Shown: positions 7,240 to 12,865 of the stretch, piece after piece | How positions within the stretch are numbered: position 1 is the stretch's first letter | Layout of the letters: each line of letters starts with the position of its first letter | Assembly (NCBI GenBank): GCA_003024985.2 | Contig: PXIH01S0009326.1 | Direction: 5' to 3' (one strand) | Source of the DNA: Euperipatoides rowelli | Lineage: Eukaryota; Onychophora; Udeonychophora; Euonychophora; Peripatopsidae | DNA: 12,865 nucleotides | Made by a program: the position numbers and the translations under genes | The notes under the pieces: model-generated | Told to the model about the DNA's origin: nothing | What the model saw: the letters and a program-made list of their open reading frames with translations, nothing else | Databases searched by the model: none

Positions 7240-8195
7240 TTGATAACTGAAAGCTGGATTAGGTCCAGATGTGAGGTTCCCATACATGCAAAAAAATTCT
7301 GGAAAAGTACTACGAATGTTAAGCTAGAACAGGGATTAATATTGTTTGGAAGCAGAATATTTATTCCATTCTCTATTAAGCACATGAGGGCAAGAATGAA
7401 TGTTTACAGTTCTGGAATCATTAGGGACATTGAAGACACAATAAGGAAGTGCTTCTCATACCAGGAACACCATTATAAACAGCACAGGGAACTGTTACAT
7501 CCTCATAAAGTGACAGATTGAACATTGCAAAAAGTCGCTATTGATACTTTTGAAGTAGAGGGAATACCATATTTGCTGGTAGTGGATTTCTTTTCAAAAT
7601 ATCCTGATATGGTAAAGCTGTTAATCAGACAGCTGTAGCAGTTATTACGTCATGCAAAATGATAATTAAAAGACATGGATGGTGTCCCTGACTAGGTAAT
7701 ATCCAATATTATGCCTTTTGGTTCAATGAATTTAAAACATTCTGTAATAGATGATATATCACATTTTGACACCCAGCCCTACATATTCTCAAAGTAATGG
7801 TTATGCACAATAAAATTAAAATTTGCAAAAGCATTACAAACAGGAACAGATCAGCAGGTGACATTGTTGGAATATCATAATACACCACTGACTGGATTAG
7901 AATCATCCGCGGTTCAACTAGCATGAACAGGACCTTAAAAATAAAACTGCCCATACTCAAGCAGAGCCTAACATCAATTATCTATTAGGATCCAAAATCT
8001 AAAATGATTGAACAATAGAAATCATAGAAAAGATGCTTCGACAGAGGAACTCATGAACTGACATCACTAAAAACCAGGACAGATAGGAAGACTGCGATCA
8101 AAAGGTACATGGAAGCCAGCTATGATGTTACCGAAGACTCCAGAACCAAGAACTTAATCTTAATTGATGAGAGAAACTCAACTATCAACAATTTA
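7240..8195 (+). pseudogene. Gypsy integrase remnant
   Basis: Segment one (open to a TGA at 7519-7521) has KLEQGLILFGSRIFIPFSIK, the strand before the zinc finger; the HHCC residues themselves are not clear. After that TGA, where the family usually has W, comes LQKVAIDTFEVEGIPYLLVV then DFFSKYPDMVKL. This is the start of the catalytic core, with first catalytic Asp at 7543-7545. The second Asp region (SDNGPQF-like) is decayed. SPTYSQSNGYAQ near 7775-7808 is the third motif, with Q (CAA) where catalytic Glu is expected, followed at once by TAA. AKALQTGTDQQVTLLEYHNT and PLTGLESSAVQLA follow. The C-terminal KGTWKP, PKTPEPR segment is at 8101-8160. Integrase would insert the cDNA into the host chromosome. 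Here it is dead. Confidence 0.87.
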
Positions 8196-8521
8196 TTTCT
8201 AATTTAATAAAAAAAAAACAGAATAACTTAAAATACTATTTCATTAAAACAGTATTTATAGTGAAAACAATAGTGATTTATGATTTGACTTCATGCCCAA
8301 ATCATTTATTATTTTTTAATTACAATACTAGAAAAATAAATCAACAGATAATGATTTTAAAATGGTTTAAATGTTAGATATTATAAACTAGACATTCATC
8401 ACAGNAAAGTTTTACAAATGATTTGCAAAATTTCATGTCATCAAATAAAGTCTTTAAATTATTTAGCTGTAAATCTTAAAATCGTATAATATTCATGTAT
8501 TTTAAAGCTTTAAGAAAAATT
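8196..8521. other. A+T-rich DNA without recognisable genes
   Basis: This follows the Gypsy integrase, where a polypurine tract and 3' LTR would be expected. I find neither, only A+T-rich sequence including an A10 run near 8210 and an undetermined base at 8405. Confidence 0.6.
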
Positions 8522-8534
8522 CACTAGATGGCAG
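8522..8534 (+). promoter_or_regulatory. CTCF-like motif
   Basis: CACTAGATGGCAG, with its preceding T, matches 13 of 14 positions of the bilaterian CTCF core consensus CCASYAGRKGGCRS as I recall it. CTCF is a zinc-finger architectural protein that marks insulators and loop anchors. A single motif match does not prove binding, and such motifs are also carried by short interspersed repeats. Confidence 0.3.
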
Positions 8535-8768
8535 CTTTGTATGAATTGAGATTATTCACAACACAATAATTTTGAAGAAAGCAGGTTGAAGAGGATAATA
8601 TGACATGGAACAGTATATCACTTTATCCAATTCAACCTTTTTAAAAAAACAGAAAAAAATTAAAAAAAAAAAAATTAAGCATTTCATAATAGAAACACAT
8701 AACCACTGGAATTATATTTTGTCTAAATTTTAAAAATAATGATAGCAACCAATACCTAGATATTAAAT

Positions 8769-8796
8769 AATCAACTAATATTTAGATTAGTTGATT
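8769..8796. repeat. 11-bp inverted repeat, 6-nt loop
   Basis: AATCAACTAAT (8769-8779), loop ATTTAG, ATTAGTTGATT (8786-8796), exact reverse complements. Its function is unknown. It could be a minor hairpin or a MITE trace. Confidence 0.8.
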
Positions 8797-9288
8797 TTTA
8801 TATTTTCCTTAGTTGTTTTTCCGATGCGTAAAAATTAATTTAAAATGCAAAAATCCAAGATTGAAAACATTTAACAAAATATGATAATTTACCTGGTGGT
8901 AAATTTTTGAAAAATGTTTCTAATTAGTCACAAAGGAAAAAAAAAATCTGATATAAAAAATGATTTTTTTTTTTAAAAAACAAAATGGGTTAATACAGAC
9001 TTTTAAAAATGGTATTAATAAGATATTGTTATAGAAATTATAGATGTAAAAAAATTAACAATTAAAATATATAAATATATCATAGCTGGTAAAAATAAAT
9101 GAAATGAAAAATTAAACTTTATTGTTAATTTTCTTGTCTGGTATTTAAATGCAAACAAAACGAAGTACCGTACAGTGTAAATTCAACATGTGCTTGAACT
9201 GTCTGTTATATACAGTATATGTTTGTAAACATAATGTTCATTATGAGGTTAAATTGCCTGTTTGCTTGTAAATGCATACACGCTCCAT
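8797..9288. other. A+T-rich DNA without recognisable genes
   Basis: The stretch holds only homopolymer-rich A+T sequence, for example a T run then an A run near 8964-8981. I see no open frame, element remnant or RNA gene. Confidence 0.55.
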
Positions 9289-9317
9289 GTAAATGTATCT
9301 TATCAAAATACATTTAC
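9289..9317. repeat. 10-bp inverted repeat, 9-nt loop
   Basis: GTAAATGTAT (9289-9298), loop of 9 bases, ATACATTTAC (9308-9317). The outer flanks match at further positions after one mismatch. Its function is unknown. Confidence 0.75.
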
Positions 9318-9399
9318 CTGAAGGCATTGGTAATATAATTTCTAACTATTAATAGATTTGTTAGGTTAATCTGTTATCTGAAGTCAAATATAGATTTAC

Positions 9400-9460
9400 C
9401 TTCACTTCCAGGAAACTTTTCTTGCTGATGCCATGGAACTAAAACTTCTTGAGATTCAAA
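9400..9460 (-). CDS. Candidate 61-nt internal exon of an unidentified gene
   Basis: On the minus strand a strong acceptor (pyrimidine tract TTCTTTCTTTCATTTCTCCC, then CCTAG, over about 9488-9461) is followed by 61 nt. These end at a good donor, AAG/GTAAATC (exon end 9400, GT at 9399-9398). Only one of three frames is open. It reads FESQEVLVPWHQQEKFPGSE plus one extra base, so the exon would change phase. The composition is clearly more balanced than the flanks. I do not recognise the protein and assign no function. If real, the window lies in large introns of a minus-strand gene, with every transposon here intronic. Against it: it is short, and no second exon is visible in the window. Confidence 0.4.
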
Positions 9461-9490
9461 CTAGGGGGAGAAATGAAAGAAAGAATGGAA

Positions 9491-10147
9491 TTAGTATCTA
9501 GAAAGACTATTACATTGAAACGGTTGTATTTATTTAAACTTTAAATGACATAGTTTAATAAAATACACTACATTAATAAAATTATATTCTTCTTCTAAAA
9601 TATAGGATTTTCATATACAATTTGCATCACAATGCATCTTCCAAAAAGTAAACCAAGAGATAATGTAATAGAATACACATACTGAGATGTCAGGACAGGG
9701 CAGCTTATTAATTTATTAATGTATTTAAAAAAACAAAGTCTATTAAATGTCTAAACATCTGATGATGGTGCCAAATCTACCCAAAGTTACATTAGGTTTG
9801 AAAAATGGAAATTAAATACAATTAGTTGTCTAAATATTTGAAGATTCTAAATACAAGTCAAATCTAAAATGTCAAAACAAATATTTTCAATGGTATTTCT
9901 GCCATTTGATTTAAGTAGTAAAATATTATTATCAGTGCTGTACATTTATCTAGATTGTATATTATTAATTACCAGTTTTATGGCATTATAAATGTGAATT
10001 TGAATACCATTTACAATAGTTTAAATATTTTGCAGTAAATGTTACTCTTACAAAATTATTTATAAATATTTTTTTTTTTAATATATATAATCTACAGTAT
10101 ATACAGTGAGATAATATTTTGTTTTATCTCTCCCACCCCCATTAGCT
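9491..10147. other. A+T-rich DNA without recognisable genes
   Basis: Between the candidate exon and the Copia LTR I find no coding remnant. A T-rich run near 10067-10079 and short TA-repeats precede the insertion site. TAGCT (10143-10147) flanks the LTR and would be the left half of a 5-bp target-site duplication. The right half is outside the window. Confidence 0.6.
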
Positions 10148-10232
10148 TGTTAAAGAAAAATGTATTTTGAATACAGTTGTAAAATGTCTGGTTGTTTCAC
10201 GTATTGTATATTGTAATATAAACTGAAATATT

Positions 10233-10457
10233 CTTTGTGAGTAATGTATACTTAGTGACCTTTGTGAGTGACATGTTTGGTGATGTCTCATATCGCGCTA
10301 TAGTTTTTGGTATAGCTTGGTTATCTATGCTTTGTGAAGAGACTGTCATGGTAGATTGCTATTGTGCTTAGTGAGGTATTTTACTTTGTGAAAAAATAAA
10401 GTTATAAAAATCTAAATTTATAGATTTATAATTGGATAATTGAACAGTACTTTGTGA
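10233..10457 (+). promoter_or_regulatory. Cluster of CTTTGTGA octamers in the LTR
   Basis: CTTTGTGA occurs exactly at 10233, 10260, 10330, 10384 and 10450, and the variant CTTAGTGA at 10251 and 10367. That is seven related octamers in 225 bp. The 10384 copy extends to TTGTGAAA, the core-enhancer-like motif described as repeated in the Drosophila copia leader. Placement upstream of and around the TATA-like site suits an enhancer, but function is inferred. Confidence 0.5.
10403..10410 (+). promoter_or_regulatory. TATA-like site of the Copia LTR
   Basis: TATAAAAA follows the octamer cluster and precedes the internal duplication, a sensible place for the U3 promoter. Other A+T-rich matches are nearby, so the choice is tentative. 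Confidence 0.35.
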
Positions 10458-10474
10458 TAACAGCTGTGAAAAAC

Positions 10475-10725
10475 ATTTTTCTATATTCTGCACATATATA
10501 TAGTAGTGAAGTTGTAGATGCACAATCTATTCTTTGACGCCTTGTGGTTCGTCATGAGTGAGTTATTTGTGTTACTAACAATTGTTTTATTTCTAATTAC
10601 AATTTTTCTATATTCTGCACATATATAGTAGTGAAGTTGTAGATGCACAATCTATTCTTTGACGCCTCGTGGTTCGTCACGAGAGTTATTTGTGTTACTA
10701 ACAATTGTTTTATTTCTAATTACAA
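10475..10725 (+). repeat. Tandem duplication inside the Copia LTR
   Basis: Copy one (10475-10601, 127 bp) and copy two (10602-10725) are nearly identical. The differences are a missing TA in the ATATATA run, a 2-base gap near the GAGTGAG segment and two C/T substitutions. Each copy holds a short hairpin (CTTGTG...CATGAG in copy one, CTCGTG...CACGAG in copy two). A following CTATCATTG breaks the match. Confidence 0.92.
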
Positions 10726-10741
10726 CTATCATTGATATTTG

Positions 10742-10747
10742 AATAAA
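10742..10747 (+). terminator. Polyadenylation signal of the Copia LTR
   Basis: AATAAA lies 49-54 bp before the LTR end, a usual position for the R-region polyadenylation signal. Another AATAAA at 10395-10400 lies before the TATA-like site and is less likely to be used. Confidence 0.45.
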
Positions 10748-10795
10748 TATAATGTATAAAGTTAATCCTGTTCCGGATGTATATTCATTTTAACT

Positions 10796-10815
10796 TGGTA
10801 GCGGAGCATGGTTGC
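10796..10815 (+). promoter_or_regulatory. Primer binding site, initiator tRNA-Met type
   Basis: TGGTAGCGGAGCATGGTTGC starts right after the LTR. As recalled, it matches the complement of the 3' end of animal initiator tRNA-Met at 17 of 20 bases (mismatches at positions 8, 12 and 19). The 20-base reach is long. Drosophila copia itself instead primes from an internal site of this tRNA, so this element uses the more common 3'-end mode. Confidence 0.8.
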
Positions 10816-10866
10816 TGACTCCGAGACTAATTTAAATACGAACATTTCATTTAACAGAACAGCATA

Positions 10867-11541
10867 ATGGCATCTGCTATTATGTAATAAAACAGGCATC
10901 ACTAAGTTAAATGCATCGATCATCTCTGGAAATCGGGGCAGAAATGCTTCTGCTGAAGGAAGATGTTTGGGATCAAATTTCAGAACCAAATCCAGAAAAG
11001 AAAGTACCAGAATGGATAAAATGTGACAATGCAACTAGGGCAACAATAGCGTTGTCAGTAGATATGAGTCTTCACCATCTTATAAGTGGTTGTCGTTTAG
11101 CACATGAGATATGGAATATTATTAAAACACATTTGAGCATGCTAGCTACTCTTCTAGAACTTTCCTGAAAAGAAGAATGTACGGAACTAAATTGGAAAAC
11201 AATAAAATGGATTCTTTCATAGACATAATTTCAAATATGGTGGAACGGCTTAGACTAGCGGGTGAGTTGATCCTGACAAAGAGGTAATATCAACCTTACT
11301 TTGTGGTCTTAATGGAGAATACGATGGGTTGATTATGGCCATTGAAATGAAAGATGAAACATCAATGGGCTTAGAAGAAGTTAAATTGATCTTAAGAGAT
11401 GAAGCAAAACGTAAGGAAGAAAAGATGGCACCCATAGAGGAACAAGTGCTATCAAGCCAAATAAAGTATAACAAACTTTTGCCTTGACAGGAACAAATAT
11501 GCTATGAATGCAGACGTCCAGGGCACATGCTTTATCAGTGC
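10867..11541 (+). pseudogene. Copia Gag remnant with CCHC zinc knuckle
   Basis: The likely start is the ATG at 10867 (MASAIM, then TAA). Coding moves to another frame (GITKLN at 10895-10912) and a third (10911-11168) reading AEMLLLKEDVWDQ, PEWIKCDNATRATIALSV, then CRLAHEIWNII. That frame stops early. After about 11171 a new frame gives RRMYGTKLENN, MDSFIDII and VERLRLAGE. From 11272 the final frame runs PDKEVISTLLCGLNGEYDGL, IMAIEMKDETSMGLEEVKL and LRDEAKRKEEK, then TGA at 11485-11487. Past that stop lies CYECRRPGHMLYQC (11500-11541), a perfect CX2CX4HX4C RNA-binding knuckle. The W of the N-terminal WK motif sits out of frame at 10927. Gag would form particles and bind element RNA. At least four frame breaks disable it. 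Confidence 0.9.
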
Positions 11542-11542
11542 C

Positions 11543-11588
11543 CACAACTAAAGCGAAGCGGTCCTATGACCCCTTCGCTTTAGTTGTG
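11543..11588. repeat. 21-bp snap-back inverted repeat in gag
   Basis: The left arm 11543-11563 (CACAACTAAAGCGAAG then CGGTC), loop CTAT (11564-11567) and right arm 11568-11588 (GACCC then CTTCGCTTTAGTTGTG) pair at 20 of 21 positions, with one G/G-type clash. The left arm is the normal coding continuation after the zinc knuckle (PQLKRSG). The right arm is its inverted copy and brings TAG (11581) and TGA (11587) into the frame. Confidence 0.93.
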
Positions 11589-11631
11589 AAAATAATTTTG
11601 GAAATAATTATGCGGTGAAAATAATTTTGGA
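11586..11631 (+). repeat. 17-bp direct repeat, period 29
   Basis: GTGAAAATAATTTTGGA occurs at 11586-11602 and 11615-11631. The first copy overlaps the end of the snap-back right arm by three bases. It looks like a local duplication between gag and protease. Confidence 0.9.
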
Positions 11632-12066
11632 GCCCAAGTTATTAAAAAATCTGAAATCAGCGAGGATTATTACTCGTTTCTGACAATAATTATGAACGCT
11701 GATAAACATTCCAAGAGTGATAAAAATAAATGGATCCTGGATTCTGGAGCGAACGCTCACATGTGTGAAGATATTAAAATGTTAGATAAATATAAAAAAT
11801 TCAACATTAAAAAGATAGTCAAATTCGCAGATGGGTCAACTGAAAATGCTCACGGAAAAGGAGAGTTGAGATGGAATGTTGATACAGAGGTAGGTAACAT
11901 TATTATATTGGATAGTGTATTGCATGTGCCTAAACTAATAGCTTATTTGATAGCAGTGCCAAAACTGTGTGACCAAGGTTTTAACATACCGGTATTGTTT
12001 AAAAAGGATACTTGGTCAATAAGTAAAGATGGTATTGTAATTGTGTCGGGCAGTAATGGCCAATAA
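11608..12066 (+). pseudogene. Copia aspartic protease domain
   Basis: The frame is open from 11608 to TAA at 12064-12066 and is the same frame as the end of gag, as in a single Copia polyprotein. Around the ATG at 11692 it reads DYYSFLTIIMNADKHSK, then KNKWILDSGANAHMC. DSGA is the active-site motif, with catalytic Asp at DSG, and WILDSGA..HM is typical of Copia. VKFADGST, then LDSVLHVPKLIAYLIAVPKL and CDQGFNIPVLF follow, as expected for the protease and the link to integrase. The enzyme would cut the polyprotein. This domain is the best preserved of the element, but with stops before and after it cannot be made as part of the polyprotein. Confidence 0.92.
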
Positions 12067-12699
12067 GTGTATGTATCATCAATTGAGTCTAATCAGAATG
12101 ATACTTCAGACTGTGTACATGTTTGGCACAGGAGATTGGCTCATAGAAATATTGCAGATATTAAAAAATTGTATGACTCGCAAAACATAAAAGGGTTGAA
12201 AATGGTACCATGCAGACATGATGATTATTGCAGGTATGTTCGGTTGTTAAAATTAGATAGAATCCTTATCCTTCTGTGGTTGATGTTCAGTCTACTAGGC
12301 CATTTCATCTCATTCACTTGGATATTTGTGGACCTGTCAATCCTACATCACGAGGAGAAGGGAATTATTTCATCACATTGGTGGACGATTACTCAAGGTA
12401 CTGTGTGGTGGATGTAAGAAAGCATAAATTTCAAGCCTGTGATATGATCAAAAATACATTGAGCATTTCCATAGTCGTTTTGACAGATACCCATGTTACT
12501 TCTGCAGCGATGGAGGGGGAGAATATGAGAATGGTAATATTAATCGATATCTAAGCGAGAGAGGGATACACCATCAGTTGTGCATAGCATTTTCTCCACA
12601 ACAAAATGGACTAAGTGAAAGAATTAAACTGACACTCTAAGAAGATCAGCTAGACAAAACATCGGAAAGCTACCTTCGAGGTTTTGGTCTAAGGGTTAA
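12067..12699 (+). pseudogene. Copia integrase remnant, C-terminus deleted
   Basis: Directly after the TAA, in the same frame, come HVWHRRLAHRNIADIKKLY and VPCRHDDYCRYV: the HX4H part of the zinc finger with only one Cys of the final CX2C (GTT, Val, at 12238-12240). A frameshift near 12270 leads to FHLIHLDICGPVNP (first catalytic Asp at 12321) and YFITLVDDYSRYCVVDVRKH. A second near 12460 leads to EHFHSRF and SDGGGEYEN (second Asp at 12509), then FSPQQNGLSERIK (Glu at 12617). The last two are 36 codons apart, the canonical D-X35-E spacing. A third shift near 12637 gives RRSARQNIGKLPSRFWSKG and TAA at 12697. The rest of integrase, RT and RNase H are missing. Confidence 0.92.
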
Positions 12700-12715
12700 C
12701 AACTTGTCATTTTAT

Positions 12716-12722
12716 GGGGGGA
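12716..12722 (+). promoter_or_regulatory. Polypurine tract
   Basis: GGGGGGA lies immediately before the TGTTAAAG start of the 3' LTR and would prime plus-strand DNA synthesis. It is conspicuous against the surrounding T-rich bases (TCATTTTAT). Confidence 0.85.
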
Positions 12723-12865
12723 TGTTAAAGAAAAATGTATTTTGAATAGTTTTAAAATGCCTGGTTTTTCACATATTGTATATTGTAATATAAACTGAAA
12801 TATTTTTTGTGAGTAATGTATACTTAGTGACCTTTGTGAGTGACGTGTTTGGTGACGTCTCATAT
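12723..12865 (+). repeat. Copia 3' LTR (cut by window end)
   Basis: The first 143 bp of the 3' LTR match 10148-10293 with 6 substitutions, one 2-base gap and one 1-base gap. Three of the substitutions are CpG to TpG or CpA differences between the copies. The remaining roughly 500 bp lie outside the window. Confidence 0.95.

Larger units (their letters stand above)
4531..8195 (+). mobile_element. Ty3/Gypsy-type LTR retrotransposon remnant
   Basis: Reading left to right there is a probable 5' LTR end, a primer binding site (4746-4760), Gag, the RT thumb and RNase H, and integrase with its C-terminal KGTWKP segment. This order (RT and RNase H before integrase) defines Ty3/Gypsy rather than Copia. 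The Gag and integrase patterns resemble the Mag-like group of invertebrate elements. A minus-strand LINE interrupts RNase H at about 6205-7013. Excluding that, only about 2.8 kb of element is left. Protease and most of RT are not recognisable, and no 3' LTR or polypurine tract is found after 8195. Every coding segment has stops and frameshifts, so this is an old, dead copy. Confidence 0.87.
10148..10795 (+). repeat. Copia 5' LTR
   Basis: It starts TGTTAAAG, identical to the 3' LTR start at 12723, and ends TTTTAACT just before the primer binding site. TGTTAAA and the near-complementary end TTTAACT form the short terminal inverted repeat, with the usual final CA apparently mutated to CT. It contains a cluster of CTTTGTGA motifs, a TATA-like site, two AATAAA signals and a 127-bp internal tandem duplication. 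It aligns to the 143 bp of visible 3' LTR with 6 substitutions and two small gaps. Confidence 0.93.
10148..12865 (+). mobile_element. Ty1/Copia LTR retrotransposon, internally deleted
   Basis: A 648-bp 5' LTR (10148-10795), initiator-tRNA-Met primer binding site, gag with zinc knuckle, aspartic protease, integrase, polypurine tract and the start of the 3' LTR follow one another on the plus strand. The order protease then integrase directly after gag is Copia-type. The internal region is only 1927 bp, against roughly 4 kb or more usual for the group. RT and RNase H are absent because integrase sequence stops at about 12699, next to the polypurine tract. The coding region has frameshifts and stops, so the copy is non-autonomous and dead. 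LTR divergence (6 substitutions in about 143 aligned bases) points to a moderately old insertion. Confidence 0.95.

Noticed and set aside
7188-7385. Minus-strand open frames at 7188-7385, 7709-7960, 10762-11034 and 11250-11474
   Set aside because: Each is antisense to a recognised Gypsy integrase or Copia gag segment, and none shows its own domain.
8583-8637. GGTTGAA...TTCAACC as a hairpin or tRNA-derived SINE
   Set aside because: Only 7-bp arms about 40 bases apart, and no A-box or B-box promoter that I can recognise.
1-12865. Host tRNA or rRNA genes
   Set aside because: I saw no cloverleaf-compatible segment or conserved rRNA motif on either strand. The tRNA-like matches are primer binding sites.

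Overview
The window is eukaryotic, most likely animal, intergenic or intronic DNA. It is strongly A+T-rich, has no long open reading frames, and has no bacterial-style gene packing. It does contain decayed retrotransposons of three metazoan types, long T and A runs, and one short segment that looks like a spliced exon. Several differences between repeated copies are C-to-T type changes at CpG, which hints at a host with CpG methylation. The species cannot be named from this sequence.

Layout. 1-1831: A+T-rich DNA with no recognisable gene. 1832-1891: a perfect 60-bp palindrome with no spacer. 2050-2782: a tandem array of about 150-bp units, each built from two related half-units. About 3082-3770 (minus strand): the 3' end of a LINE, 5'-truncated and frameshifted, with a (TAA)n tail. 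About 4531-8195 (plus strand): a Ty3/Gypsy-type retrotransposon remnant with a tRNA-Leu-type primer binding site, gag, RT/RNase H and integrase. It is riddled with stops and interrupted at about 6205-7013 by a second minus-strand LINE fragment. 8200-10147: A+T-rich DNA with small hairpins, a CTCF-like motif and a candidate 61-nt minus-strand exon. 10148-12865: a Ty1/Copia retrotransposon with a 648-bp 5' LTR, initiator-tRNA-Met primer binding site, gag with a zinc knuckle, protease, integrase, polypurine tract and the start of the 3' LTR, which runs off the window.

None of the retroelement genes is intact. The Copia copy keeps gag, protease and most of the integrase core, but RT and RNase H are gone: integrase sequence stops about 16 bp before the polypurine tract. 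The Gypsy copy has lost most of RT, all recognisable protease and its 3' LTR. The order of events readable from nesting is Gypsy insertion, then LINE insertion into its RNase H region. The Copia copy looks younger than the Gypsy copy, since its LTRs differ at 6 of about 143 aligned positions plus two small indels.

No clearly new multi-gene system is present. The most unusual items are the perfect palindrome, a 21-bp snap-back inverted repeat inside Copia gag, the Copia LTR with a clustered TTGTGA motif and an internal duplication carrying a pairing-preserved hairpin, the two-level tandem array, and the isolated exon-like segment.
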